Assembly (NCBI RefSeq): GCF_003056405.1
Contig: NZ_PYVZ01000005.1
Coordinates: 1-64,000, forward strand
Origin: Devosia indica
GTDB lineage: Bacteria > Pseudomonadota > Alphaproteobacteria > Rhizobiales > Devosiaceae
DNA: 64,000 nt
Direction: 5' to 3'
Under the pieces are notes generated by a model that saw nothing but the letters and a program-made list of their open reading frames with translations, was not told the origin of the DNA and made no database searches. Below are positions 36,492-45,802 of this stretch, piece after piece (position 1 is the first letter of the stretch; every line of letters starts with the position of its first letter). A program made the position numbers and the translations under genes.

Positions 36492-37694
36492 ATGAGCATG
36501 AGCTTCAAGACCCTGGACGAACTCGATCTGACGGGCAAGCGCGTGCTCCTGCGGGCCGACCTCAATGTGCCTGTGGCCGACGGCAAGGTCACCGATGCCA
36601 CCCGCATCGAGCGCCTGGTGCCCACCATCCGCGAAATCGTCAAGAAGGACGGCAAGGTCATTCTTCTGTCCCATTTCGGCCGCCCCAAGGGCCAGGTGAA
36701 CCCCGAATTTTCGCTCGAGCAGGTTTGTTCGGCCGTCGCCGACCAGACTGGCCATCCGGTCGGCTTCGTTGCCACCGACTGGATCGACGTTAGCGCTGCC
36801 CAGGCCGCCATCGACGAGGCCCCCGCCGGCTCTGTGCTGGTCATGGAAAACACCCGCTTCCATCCGGGTGAAGAAGCCAATGATGTCGAGCTGGCCCAGC
36901 GCATGGCGAGCCTGGGCGATGTGTATGTGAACGACGCCTTCTCGGCCGCCCATCGCGCTCATGCCTCGACCGAGGCGCTGGCACGCCTGCTGCCCGCCGC
37001 TGCAGGCCTGGCCATGCAGGCCGAGCTCGAAGCCCTGGAATCCGGCCTCGGCAAACCGAAAAAACCTGTCGTCGCCATTGTCGGTGGCGCCAAGGTCTCC
37101 TCCAAGATCGACCTGCTCGAAAACCTCGTCACCAAGGTCGATGGCCTGGTCATCGGCGGCGGCATGGCCAACACCTTCCTGTTTGCACAAGGCTATGGTG
37201 TGGGCAAATCGCTCTGCGAGAAGGATCTGGCCGACACCGCCCGCCGCATCATGGACAAGGCCGACAAGGCCAATTGCGCCATCATCCTGCCCATCGACGC
37301 GGTCGTCTCCTGGCACTTCAAGGCCAATTCGCCCACCCGTCTCTATGGCGTGGACGCCATCGACCCCGATGGCATGATCCTCGATATCGGCCCTTCTTCC
37401 ATCGAGCGCATCAATGCCGCGATCGACGACGCCCATACCGTGGTCTGGAACGGCCCGGTCGGCGCCTTTGAAATGGAGCCCTTCGACGCCGGCACCGTCG
37501 CCATCGCCAGGCACGTCGCCAAGCGCACCCATGACGACCTGCTGGTCTCGGTCGCCGGCGGCGGCGACACCGTCGGTGCCCTCGCCCATGCCGGCGTCAA
37601 GGACAAGCTCAGCTACGTCTCCACCGCCGGCGGCGCCTTCCTTGAGTGGATGGAAGGCAAGCCCCTGCCGGGTGTGGAAGCGCTGAAGAAGTAA
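36492..37694 (+). CDS. pgk: Phosphoglycerate kinase
   Basis: 400 residues: [61 protein letters not shown] and [15 protein letters not shown] identify the substrate and ATP sites. It makes ATP from 1,3-bisphosphoglycerate. GGAGG lies about 10 bases before ATG 36492. The next gene begins on the base after its stop. Confidence 0.97.
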   Translation: MSMSFKTLDELDLTGKRVLLRADLNVPVADGKVTDATRIERLVPTIREIVKKDGKVILLSHFGRPKGQVNPEFSLEQVCSAVADQTGHPVGFVATDWIDVSAAQAAIDEAPAGSVLVMENTRFHPGEEANDVELAQRMASLGDVYVNDAFSAAHRAHASTEALARLLPAAAGLAMQAELEALESGLGKPKKPVVAIVGGAKVSSKIDLLENLVTKVDGLVIGGGMANTFLFAQGYGVGKSLCEKDLADTARRIMDKADKANCAIILPIDAVVSWHFKANSPTRLYGVDAIDPDGMILDIGPSSIERINAAIDDAHTVVWNGPVGAFEMEPFDAGTVAIARHVAKRTHDDLLVSVAGGGDTVGALAHAGVKDKLSYVSTAGGAFLEWMEGKPLPGVEALKK

Positions 37695-38126
37695 ATGAGA
37701 AGCGTCATCATCCGACCTGCAAGGCCGGACGATATCGCGGCCCTTGTCGGGCTTGACAGCTTTGCCGCTTCGGACAATGCGCGAGCGGCGGAAATTGCGC
37801 GCTGGGTAGACGCGGGCCAATGTGCCTGCGCCACACTGAACGGCAAGCCGGCTGGGTATGCCGTCATGCACCAGCACTTCTTCGGGCATCCCATGCTGGA
37901 AATGGTGATGGTCGGCGCAGAGTATCGGAGGCGGGGCGTTGGCGAAGCCCTGATCCGCCACGCCATCGAGACAGCTCCCGGTCCAGCCCTCTGGACCTCG
38001 ACGAACCAGTCCAACGCGCCCATGCAGGCGATGCTGGCTCGCCTCGGCTTCCAGCGCAGCGGCATCATCGAGGGTCTGGATGAGGGCGACCCGGAATTAG
38101 TCTACCGGGTCGCCAAGAGCAATTAG
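37695..38126 (+). CDS. GNAT-family acetyltransferase
   Basis: 143 residues with GNAT motif A VMVGAEYRRRGVGEALIRHA (R-x-x-G-x-G/A acetyl-CoA loop) and motif B SNAPMQAMLARLGFQRSG. The acceptor is unknown. It starts directly after the pgk stop, so it is probably translated from the same message, though a functional link to glycolysis is not implied. Confidence 0.88.
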   Translation: MRSVIIRPARPDDIAALVGLDSFAASDNARAAEIARWVDAGQCACATLNGKPAGYAVMHQHFFGHPMLEMVMVGAEYRRRGVGEALIRHAIETAPGPALWTSTNQSNAPMQAMLARLGFQRSGIIEGLDEGDPELVYRVAKSN

Positions 38127-38127
38127 A

Positions 38128-38958
38128 TCAGAACGTCGCCGTCACCGGGTCCGACCCGATCCGGCCATCGGCGGCATCAAGCCCGGCAATCGCCGCCTTG
38201 TCCTCATCGCTGAGCGCAAAGTCGAACACGTCGAAATTCTCGACAATCCGGCTCGGCGTCACCGATTTGGGGATCACCACCAGCCCCAGGTCGAGATGCC
38301 AGCGGATGATCACCTGGGCCGGGCTCTTGCCGTGCCGCTTGGCGATCTCGCCGATCACCGGATCGGCCAGCACCTGGCCCTGCCCCAGCGGGCTCCAGCT
38401 CTCGGTCACCACGCCCAAGCCCGCATGCTTGTCGCGCATCGCCTTCTGCTGGAAGCGCGGGTGGAGCTGGATCTGGTTGATCGCCGGGGTCACCCCGGTG
38501 TCCCGGATCAGATCGTCGATATAGCTGCCCTCGAAGTTCGACACGCCAATGGACTTGGCCTTGCCCTCTTCGCGCAGTCGGATCATCGCCTTCCAGGTCT
38601 CGATGTACTTGCCCCGGAAAGCCGAAGGCCAGTGGATCAGGTAGAGATCGACATAGTCGGTCCCAAGGCGTTTGAGGCTCGCATCCATGGCTGTGAGGGT
38701 CTCGTCAAACCCTTGATCCTCGTTCCACACCTTGGTGGTCAGAAAGATATCCCCGCGGTCTATGCCTGAGGCTACAATGCCCTTACCGACGCCTTCCTCG
38801 TTTTTATAGACGGCAGCGGTGTCGATATGCCGGTAGCCGGTTTTGAGCGCAGTGCTCACGGCCTCGACCGCCACATCGTCCGGGGTCTGCCAGACGCCCA
38901 GGCCCAGTTGCGGGATCGAACGGCCGTCATTGAAGCTCACGTGCGGTTGCGTGCTCAT
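38128..38958 (-). CDS. Aldo/keto reductase
   Basis: 276 residues of the AKR barrel: DTAAVYKNEEGVGKGIVASG holds Asp and Tyr of the tetrad, FLTTKVWNEDQG the Lys, and YVDLYLIHWPSAF the His; IPKSVTPSRIVENFDVFDF binds the NADP phosphate. It resembles 2,5-diketo-D-gluconate reductases. It is convergent with the GNAT gene and divergent from fba. Confidence 0.92.
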   Translation of the reverse strand: MSTQPHVSFNDGRSIPQLGLGVWQTPDDVAVEAVSTALKTGYRHIDTAAVYKNEEGVGKGIVASGIDRGDIFLTTKVWNEDQGFDETLTAMDASLKRLGTDYVDLYLIHWPSAFRGKYIETWKAMIRLREEGKAKSIGVSNFEGSYIDDLIRDTGVTPAINQIQLHPRFQQKAMRDKHAGLGVVTESWSPLGQGQVLADPVIGEIAKRHGKSPAQVIIRWHLDLGLVVIPKSVTPSRIVENFDVFDFALSDEDKAAIAGLDAADGRIGSDPVTATF

Positions 38959-39175
38959 CTTTCTATCCTGACTTTGCGTGATTTTTGGCGCTTGGGACGC
39001 CTTGGAGATATCGTTAACTTACGATGGAAAGGCGAAATCGCCAAGCCCCGGAACAGGTTCCATGTCAATCTACCATACAAGATTAGCCTTTCGTCTCATA
39101 TCCGGAGGTCTAATCGAATCCCGGCCAACGAAAGTCTAATCTGGCGGCCAGTTCACATCCGAGGTTCCCACCGCC

Positions 39176-40204
39176 ATGACCAAGTCGCTCAATGCTATTG
39201 CCCAGAAATTGATGACCCCCGGCATGGGCATCCTGGCTGCCGATGAATCTGAAGGCACCATCGGCAAGCGTTTCGACAAGATCAACCTTCCCAATACGCT
39301 GGAGCTGCGCCGCGACTACCGCGAAATGCTGTTCGGCGCCGCCGAGGCGATGAAGTCCTATATCTCGGGCGTCATCCTGACCGAGGAAACCCTCAAGCAG
39401 GAAGCCGCCGACGGCACCCCCTTCCGCGCCATTCTGGCCGATGCCGACGTCGTTCCCGGCATCAAGGTCGACCGCGGCGCCTTCCCCATGCCCGGCGAAG
39501 GCGGCGAGAAGATCACCGAAGGGCTCGATGGCCTGCGCCAGCGCCTGGCCCACTATGCCGAGCTGGGGGCCGGATTTGCCAAATGGCGCGCGGTCATCAC
39601 CATCAATGACATCGCCCCCACCCGCAACAATATCCGCGCCAATGCCCATGTACTGGCCCGCTATGCCATGCTCTGCCAGGAGGCCGGCATTGTCCCCATT
39701 GTCGAGCCCGAAGTGGTCGGCGATGGCGAGCCGGGCAACCACTCCATGGAGCGCTGCGCCACGGTTACCGGCGATGTTCTGGAAAATGTGTTCAAGGAGC
39801 TGCGTCTCGCCGGTGTCGACCTTGCTGGCATGCTGCTCAAGCCCAACATGATCCTGCCCGGCATCAATTCGCGCGAGCGTCCCAGCGTCGAAGAGGTCGC
39901 CCGCCGCACCGTTGACGTGCTCAAGGAACACGTTCCTGCCGCCGTCCCCGGCATTGCCTTCCTCTCCGGCGGCCAGACCGATGAGGAAGCCACCGCGCAC
40001 CTCTCGGCCATGAACCGCATCGCTGGCAAGCCCTGGCCGATGACCTTTTCCTATGGCCGGGCCTTGCAGAACGTCGCCTTGCGCACCTGGGCCGGCCGTC
40101 GTGAGAATTTCCAGGCCGCGCGCCAGGCCTTCACTCACCGGGCTCACATGAATTCCCTCGCTGCCACTGGCGAATGGAGCAACGACGTGGATCGGGCTGC
40201 CTAG
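39176..40204 (+). CDS. Fructose-bisphosphate aldolase, class I
   Basis: 342 residues: ILAADESEGTIGKRF (phosphate), PIVEPEVVGDGEPG, and the Schiff-base lysine region DLAGMLLKPNMILPG, then GIAFLSGGQTDEEAT. Class I (metal-independent) rather than the class II enzyme. It cleaves fructose-1,6-bisphosphate and completes the tkt-gap-pgk-fba set. The ATG follows CCGAGG at suitable distance; a terminator lies after the stop. Confidence 0.96.
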   Translation: MTKSLNAIAQKLMTPGMGILAADESEGTIGKRFDKINLPNTLELRRDYREMLFGAAEAMKSYISGVILTEETLKQEAADGTPFRAILADADVVPGIKVDRGAFPMPGEGGEKITEGLDGLRQRLAHYAELGAGFAKWRAVITINDIAPTRNNIRANAHVLARYAMLCQEAGIVPIVEPEVVGDGEPGNHSMERCATVTGDVLENVFKELRLAGVDLAGMLLKPNMILPGINSRERPSVEEVARRTVDVLKEHVPAAVPGIAFLSGGQTDEEATAHLSAMNRIAGKPWPMTFSYGRALQNVALRTWAGRRENFQAARQAFTHRAHMNSLAATGEWSNDVDRAA

Positions 40205-40241
40205 CCCCGTCCCGTCTTCCCGCGGACCCAACGCCGCGGCT

Positions 40242-40276
40242 GGCGCGCACTTCCCTCCCGGGGTGCGCGCCGTTTT
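40242..40276 (+). terminator. Terminator after fba
   Basis: Perfect 9-bp arms GGCGCGCAC and GTGCGCGCC with a 12-base loop, followed by GTTTT. Confidence 0.85.
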
Positions 40277-40386
40277 GTCCCCGGTCGAGCGCCATTGCCT
40301 ATGATGGGGTCAATCCCCTATTGAGGCATGTCCCTTTATTGCCAAAATGACACTCTAGGGACCACGCCGCGAATATCGGGAACATC

Positions 40387-40992
40387 ATGGCTCCGCAGCT
40401 CTATCTCATCACACCGGAAAATCCGCAGCTCGAGCAGTTTCCGCGCCAGCTCATGGGCGTGCTGTCCGGCCCGGAAATCGCGGCACTCCTGGTGCGGCGG
40501 GGCGCCCTGGACGATGCTGGCTATGCTGCCCTTGCCGAGCGTGCCATCCAGATCGGCCAGGCCGCCGGCGCAGCAGTTCTTCTCGAAGACGACGGTGAAC
40601 TCGCGCGCCGCCTCGGCGCCGATGGTGTGCATGTCACCAGCGGCGGCACCAAGGCCATCCGCGATGCCATCGCCTTGCTCAAGCCCGACGGCATTGTCGG
40701 CGTCGGCAATATTCGTTCGCGCCACGATGCCATGAGTTTTGGCGAACTCGACGTCGACTACGTCATGTTTGGTCCGCTGGGCGGCACGACCGACCCCGCT
40801 GCGGCCGAGCTGGCAACGTGGTGGGCCGAGACCTTCGAAGTCCCGGCCATTCATTCCGACCCGCAGATCCAGACCGCATCCCTTGACCTGACCGGCGCCG
40901 AGTTCATCGCCCTGTCCGATTGCATCTGGTCGGCCAGCGACCCGGCTTCTGCGCTCAGCGCCTTCGACAAGGCCGCCAGGACAGTGGCATGA
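40387..40992 (+). CDS. ThiE-like thiamine-phosphate synthase family protein
   Basis: 201 residues with a recognisable ThiE barrel: QLYLITPEN, AGAAVLLEDDGELARRLGAD-GVHV and YVMFGPLGGTTDPA. Several ThiE positions look altered (the usual 'DR.DLA' reads DDGELA, and no GQ.D after GVHV), so true thiamine-phosphate synthase activity is uncertain; such diverged paralogues are common next to fba in Hyphomicrobiales. Its TGA overlaps the ATG of the Sel1 gene. Confidence 0.8.
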   Translation: MAPQLYLITPENPQLEQFPRQLMGVLSGPEIAALLVRRGALDDAGYAALAERAIQIGQAAGAAVLLEDDGELARRLGADGVHVTSGGTKAIRDAIALLKPDGIVGVGNIRSRHDAMSFGELDVDYVMFGPLGGTTDPAAAELATWWAETFEVPAIHSDPQIQTASLDLTGAEFIALSDCIWSASDPASALSAFDKAARTVA

Positions 40993-42098
40993 GGGACGCG
41001 CGCCTCCTGCCTGCATTGGCGTTCGCCGGCATGGCCCTGCCGGCCTTGGCGCAGGGCAATGTGGCCGACCAGATCAGCGATTCCGTCTTCGGCCCCCGCG
41101 CGCCGACTGACTACGCCTATGGCGCCTATCAGCGCGGCTATTTCCTGACCGCACTTGAGCTGGCCCTGCCACGCGCAGAACAGGGTGATGCTGCGGCCCA
41201 GACCCTGATCGCCGAAATCTATGCCCGTGGCCTGGGCGTGGCGCAGAATGCCGAGCGGGCCGCCGGCTGGTATCAGCTCGCCTCCAACAATGGCGACCGG
41301 CTCGCCACGTTTGAACTGGGGATGCTGTATCAGGATGGCGTTGGCGTCCCCCGCAACCGCCAGCGCGCCGCCGAACTGTTCACGGCTTCTGCCGAGGCAG
41401 GCTACATTCCGGCCAAGTACAATCTGGCTCTGCTCCACGTCGAAGGCGTCTATGCCGATCCGAACCTGACCCGGGCGGCCGAGCTGATGAAGGAGGCGGC
41501 CGACGCTGAACTGCCCGAAGCACTCTATGATTACGGTGCCATGCTGCTCGAAGGCGCGGGCCTTGCCCCCGATATCGAACAGGGCGCCGACTACATCCGT
41601 CGCGCCGCCGAAGCGGGCCTCGCCGACGCGCAGGTCGATTATGCAACCCTGCTCTATCTCGGCCAGGGCGTTGAGCGGGACATTGAAGCTGCCGCCTCCT
41701 GGTATGGCGTCGCCGCCGGGCAGGGCAATGTGGTGGCGCAGAACCGCTATGCCAAGCTCCTCGCCGTGGGTGAGGGGGTTACCCTGGATCTTGAGGAAGC
41801 GGCTATGTGGCGTGCCCTGGCCCGCCGTCAGGGCCTGACCGACCCGGATCTGGATCGCCTGCTGGTCTCGATCCCCGCCGAAGCTCTGGAGCGCGCTGAG
41901 GAGCGCGCTCGATTCTGGCCATCCACGCCGCCCAGCATAGAAACGGTTGCTACTGTTCCGACCGTCGTCGGACCCGTTCTGCCCAGCCCGACTGACGCGG
42001 ACAACGCGCCCACCCAGGTGGTCGATCCCAATCCTGCGACCGAGGATGCGCCCAAAACCGAAACCACCGGCGGCAGCGCGGAAACGCAAGACCCTTGA
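40989..42098 (+). CDS. Periplasmic Sel1-repeat protein
   Basis: 369 residues: signal peptide (RLLPALAFAGMALPALA, cleaved near AQ), then 6-7 Sel1-type repeats, e.g. AQTLIAEIYARGLGVAQNAE, ATFELGMLYQDGVGVPRNRQ and AQVDYATLLYLGQGVERDIE. The last ~70 residues are Thr/Pro/Glu-rich and unstructured. Sel1 repeats are protein-binding scaffolds of the envelope. It is translationally coupled to the ThiE-like gene. Confidence 0.9.
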   Translation: MRDARLLPALAFAGMALPALAQGNVADQISDSVFGPRAPTDYAYGAYQRGYFLTALELALPRAEQGDAAAQTLIAEIYARGLGVAQNAERAAGWYQLASNNGDRLATFELGMLYQDGVGVPRNRQRAAELFTASAEAGYIPAKYNLALLHVEGVYADPNLTRAAELMKEAADAELPEALYDYGAMLLEGAGLAPDIEQGADYIRRAAEAGLADAQVDYATLLYLGQGVERDIEAAASWYGVAAGQGNVVAQNRYAKLLAVGEGVTLDLEEAAMWRALARRQGLTDPDLDRLLVSIPAEALERAEERARFWPSTPPSIETVATVPTVVGPVLPSPTDADNAPTQVVDPNPATEDAPKTETTGGSAETQDP

Positions 42099-42230
42099 AC
42101 CAGCGCCGGTTCTGGGGCAATAAGCGCGCCACACTTCAATCCAGCGGCGGGGCCCTTCTCCCCTTGGCCGGCCGGCAGACCGATCTGCCCGCCCCGGTCA
42201 AACCGCATGAGCTAGCGAGCAGTTTACGTC

Positions 42231-43025
42231 ATGGCCCGTTCCGCCCTCCTCAACGTTATGGTCAGCGCCGCCATCAAGGCCGGCAAGTCGCTGGCGCGCG
42301 ATTTCAACGAGGTCGAGAACCTGCAGGTCTCCCGCAAAGGGCCGGCCGATTTCGTCTCCAAGGCCGATCTGCGCGCCGAACAGATCGTCTATGACGAACT
42401 GCGCAAGGCTCGTCCCACCTACGCCTTCCTCATGGAAGAAGGCGGCGAAGTGGCCGGCACCGATGGGCAGCATACCTGGATCATCGATCCGCTCGACGGC
42501 ACCACCAATTTCCTGCACTCCATTCCTCTGTTCGCGGTCGCCATTGCCCTGCAGCGCGGTGACGAGATTGTTGCCTCGGTGATCTACAACCCGATCATGG
42601 ACGAGCTCTACACTGCAGAAAGGGGCGGCGGGGCCTGGCTCGCCGACACCAAGCGCCTGCGCGTGGCCGGGCGCCGGCACCTGTCGGATGCCGTGGTAAC
42701 CACCGGCATCAAGACCCAGGGCACGAGCAATGACACCCTCCAGCTCCGCCAGCTCGCCCAGATCAATCCCGCCGTTGCAGGCATCCGCCGCTCCGGCTCG
42801 ATCGCAGTCGACATGGCCTGGCTCGCTTCCGGTCGCTTCGATGCGCTATGGGAAGCAGGCCTCAAGCCCTGGGATGTCGCGCCGGGCCTGCTGATGGTCA
42901 AGGAAGCCGGTGGCCTAGTCACCGATTTCGCCGGCCAACCCGGATCGGTCTGGAACGGCCAGATCGTAGCCGGCAACGAGACGCTGCAGGGTGCCCTGCT
43001 CAAATCCCTGCGCACGATCCAGTAG
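42231..43025 (+). CDS. Inositol monophosphatase family protein (SuhB type)
   Basis: 264 residues with both family motifs: WIIDPLDGTTNFLHSIPLF (metal-binding Asp residues, ~85-103) and the late LKPWDVAPGLLMVKEAGGLV; FLMEEGGE gives the upstream acidic ligand. It hydrolyses inositol-1-phosphate and similar sugars. It has its own 132-base upstream region. Confidence 0.94.
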   Translation: MARSALLNVMVSAAIKAGKSLARDFNEVENLQVSRKGPADFVSKADLRAEQIVYDELRKARPTYAFLMEEGGEVAGTDGQHTWIIDPLDGTTNFLHSIPLFAVAIALQRGDEIVASVIYNPIMDELYTAERGGGAWLADTKRLRVAGRRHLSDAVVTTGIKTQGTSNDTLQLRQLAQINPAVAGIRRSGSIAVDMAWLASGRFDALWEAGLKPWDVAPGLLMVKEAGGLVTDFAGQPGSVWNGQIVAGNETLQGALLKSLRTIQ

Positions 43026-43141
43026 CGCTGCCGCATTCCTGTCATTCCGCACCGTTAACCTTTTTAATTGTCACGCCTTTCTACCGCCTCTAGACTCAGG
43101 GGTGGTTGATTTGCGCGCGCGAGGGGCAAGGTTCGGGACAG

Positions 43142-44137
43142 ATGACGCAGACTTACGATCCCTATCACCTCGCCAGCCCGACCGTTTATCTGGTCAAAAT
43201 CGTGATCTTTCTGGTGCTGGTGGGGCTGGTCGCCGCCATCCTGGTCACCAACATCGTTGCGTTCTTCTGGGCAAACCCCTTCATCAATTCGATGATCTTC
43301 TTTGCCCTGTTCATCGGCATCTTCCTCAGCTTTCGGCAGATATTCCGCCTCTTCCCGGAAGTGAAATGGGTCAATTCCCTGCAGGATGGCGACGCCAGCT
43401 CGGCCCGCCCGCCGGTGCTGCTGGCGCCCGTGGCCGGTATCCTGCGCGAGCGGATCGGCGAAGCCATCATCACCCCGGCCTCGATGCGCTCCATTCTCGA
43501 TTCGGTGGGCAACCGGCTCGACGAGGCCAAGGACACTTCGCGCTATCTGACAGGCCTGCTGGTTTTCCTGGGCCTGATGGGCACGTTTTACGGCCTGCTC
43601 GAGACTGTCAGTTCGGTCGCCGGCGTGATCAATGCGCTCGACGTCACCTCGGCCGATAGTGCTGCCTTGTTCGCCAATCTCAAGGAAGGTCTTGCCGCGC
43701 CGCTGGGCGGCATGGGCACCGCCTTTTCGTCCTCGCTGTTCGGCCTTGCCGGATCGCTGATCCTGGGTTTTCTCGACCTGCAGACCAGCCAGGCACAAAA
43801 TGCCTTCTACACCGATCTTGAGGACTGGATGACCTCGATGACCGAGTTGGACCATCCGGTTACTGCCATGCAGGCCAATTCCATGGGTGTAGCCGGCGCA
43901 GATATGCAGGCCATGATCGAGCGCATGGGCGCCAATATGCAGAACCAGAATTCCTCGCAGAACGCCATTCGTGCCATGGCCGAGCTGGCCCGCGGCATCG
44001 ATGGGCTGGTCAAGCATATCCGCACCGAGCAGGAGGATTTGCGCCGCTACATCACCGAGCAGGGCGAAACCAACCAGAAGCTGCGCGACCTGATCCAGGC
44101 CATGCTCGACGAAGCCGACAACGAGCGCCGGAACTAG
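43142..44137 (+). CDS. MotA/TolQ/ExbB-like proton-channel subunit
   Basis: 331 residues with four membrane segments (about 18-42, 48-68, 140-165 and 195-218). Conserved channel features are TGLLVFLGLMGTFYGLLETV and PLGGMGTAFSSSLFGLAGSL. A C-terminal coiled region (about 250-330) follows. It is one of a pair with the OmpA-domain gene three bases downstream. Such pairs use the proton gradient to move or pull on the cell wall; the target here is unknown. A flagellar role is unlikely as no flagellar genes are near. Confidence 0.88.
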   Translation: MTQTYDPYHLASPTVYLVKIVIFLVLVGLVAAILVTNIVAFFWANPFINSMIFFALFIGIFLSFRQIFRLFPEVKWVNSLQDGDASSARPPVLLAPVAGILRERIGEAIITPASMRSILDSVGNRLDEAKDTSRYLTGLLVFLGLMGTFYGLLETVSSVAGVINALDVTSADSAALFANLKEGLAAPLGGMGTAFSSSLFGLAGSLILGFLDLQTSQAQNAFYTDLEDWMTSMTELDHPVTAMQANSMGVAGADMQAMIERMGANMQNQNSSQNAIRAMAELARGIDGLVKHIRTEQEDLRRYITEQGETNQKLRDLIQAMLDEADNERRN

Positions 44138-44140
44138 CCC

Positions 44141-45166
44141 ATGCCCGCCGCGCGCGCCCGCCGCAGACAGGAAGCCAATTACTGGCCCGGCTTTGTTGAT
44201 GCGCTTTCGAGCCTGCTGCTCGTCATCATCTTCATGCTGTCCCTGTTCATGTTGACCCAGTTTTTCCTCGGCCAGGAAATCCAGGGACGCGACACGGCCC
44301 TGGCCCGGCTCAATAGCCAGATTGCCGAGCTGACCGAGTTGCTGCAGCTCGAACGCGCCAATTCCGACGACCTCAATGCCCAATTGGCCACGCTGACCGC
44401 AACCCTGGCTGGCGCCCAGTCGGAAAACGAGGCCCTGTCCGACCAGCTTGCCGGCATCGGCGCGGGCCTGGGGGATCGCGACGACACCATCGCTGCGCTG
44501 GAATCGGACCTGCTGCAGGCCGAACAGCTCTCCGATGAGGCCAATGCTCAGGTGGCCCTGCTCAACCAGCAATTGGCGGCGCTGCGGACCCAGATTGGCG
44601 CGCTCGAGGCTGCCCTTGAGGCATCCGAGGCCCGCGACGCCGAATCGCGCACCCAGATCGCCGACCTTGGCCGCCGGCTCAACCTGGCACTGGCCCAGCG
44701 CGTGCAGGACCTGACCCGCTATCGCTCCGACTTCTTCGGCCGCCTGCGCGAAATTCTGGAAGGCCGCGCCGATGTCACCGTGGTCGGCGACCGCTTTGTC
44801 TTCCAGTCCGAAGTGCTGTTCGACGCCGGGCAGGCGGAGGTCAATCCGGCCGCTTTGCCCCAGCTCGATTCGCTGGCCGACGCCATTTTGCAGCTCGAAA
44901 CCGAGATCCCCACCGACATCAATTGGGTGCTGCGCATTGACGGGCACACCGATAGCCGCCCGATTTCCAATGCGCGCTTCCCGTCCAACTGGGAGCTGTC
45001 GGCCGCCCGCGCCATCTCGGTCGCGCAATATCTGGTCACCCAGGGCGTGTCGCCCAACCGGCTGGTCGCCGCCGGCTTTGGCGAGTTCACCCCCCTCGAT
45101 CCGGCCGAAACCGAAGAAGCCTATCGCCGCAACCGCCGTATCGAATTCAAGCTGACCGAGGGTTAG
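44141..45166 (+). CDS. MotB-like OmpA-domain peptidoglycan-binding protein
   Basis: 341 residues: one N-terminal membrane helix with the motor-type Asp (YWPGFVDALSSLLLVIIFML), a long coiled coil (about 45-185, Leu/Ala/Gln-rich), and an OmpA domain (about 205-340: FDAGQAEVNPAALPQLDS, IDGHTDSRPISNARF, ARAISVAQYLVTQGVSPNRL). It would form the stator's wall anchor with the MotA-like partner. The unusually long coiled coil could act as a lever across the periplasm. Confidence 0.9.
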   Translation: MPAARARRRQEANYWPGFVDALSSLLLVIIFMLSLFMLTQFFLGQEIQGRDTALARLNSQIAELTELLQLERANSDDLNAQLATLTATLAGAQSENEALSDQLAGIGAGLGDRDDTIAALESDLLQAEQLSDEANAQVALLNQQLAALRTQIGALEAALEASEARDAESRTQIADLGRRLNLALAQRVQDLTRYRSDFFGRLREILEGRADVTVVGDRFVFQSEVLFDAGQAEVNPAALPQLDSLADAILQLETEIPTDINWVLRIDGHTDSRPISNARFPSNWELSAARAISVAQYLVTQGVSPNRLVAAGFGEFTPLDPAETEEAYRRNRRIEFKLTEG

Positions 45167-45225
45167 GCCGCCGCCAGGCGCGCCGCTGCGCCGCCCGGCC
45201 AGAACGGCGTCGCGGTTATGCGGTA

Positions 45226-45545
45226 GAGAGCGGTGTCCCGAGACGGCTTTCGTCCCTGAAACTAAAAACTGAGACGAAAGCCGCCTCGGGAACGCCGGGT
45301 TTTCTCGATAGGGGGTAACTTGGAAGGCTGTCCGGCGCGGCCGCCCCTGGGGCACCCGCTTTCAGCGACCGATCACAAGACCGGCAACAGGCACGAACTC
45401 TCACCGACCGACCCCCAGACCATGGCGGCACGCGACTGCCCCATGCCCGGCTGTCCCTCCCGCCACTGGTCGCTGCAGGCCGCCCTGACGCGAGAGGAAT
45501 AGTGTGAGTATGCGGGAGAATTTTGACCCGGGGATAAGAAACTTG
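45226..45545 (+). repeat. Dispersed repeat, copy B
   Basis: The same two-block unit as copy A but on the plus strand. Block 1: an 18-bp hairpin with one mismatch, arms CCCGAGACGGCTTTCGTC and GACGAAAGCCGCCTCGGG (45237-45290), loop A-rich. Block 2: 45455-45535, CTCCCGCCACTGGTCGCTGC then GAGTATGCGGGAGAATTTTG and GGGGATAAG. About 150 bases of unshared sequence lie between. It lies in the 636-base region before pal. Confidence 0.7.
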
Positions 45546-45802
45546 GTTGAGCCGCTCTTTCATCGGTCTTGAAGGGGCGAAGATAGCCCGGCGCAGGACC
45601 CCACAAGATCACGGGTTGATCTTAACCCTATCTCCCGATCCCCTCTCCCTGTTGCGCCACGGCAACGTCACAAAAAAGCCAGGATTTCCGCCACATCCGC
45701 GCCCCATTAGGCAGGGATTAACCACTCCGGCACACCCGGTTTTAAGATTAAGCGCGGTAAATGCTGTCCTTAAGATTTTAGCATTCCCCCTAGGAGTCCG
45801 CC
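45546..45802. promoter_or_regulatory. pal upstream region
   Basis: 257 bases with two TTAAGATT copies (45741-45748 and 45769-45776) and rising AT content toward pal; probably the pal-cpoB promoter region. No gene is seen. Confidence 0.4.

Noticed and set aside
36130-36495. Plus- and minus-strand 66-121 codon frames in repeat A
   Set aside because: The corresponding frames in copy B are interrupted by stops, so coding is not what is conserved.
43142-45166. Zorya (ZorAB) defence motor
   Set aside because: The MotA-like protein lacks the long ZorA tail and no ZorC/D/E-type genes are near; pal and housekeeping genes surround it.
43064-45355. 763-codon open frame antisense to the MotA/OmpA pair
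   Set aside because: Shadow of real genes on the plus strand, no ribosome site, composition typical of antisense translation.
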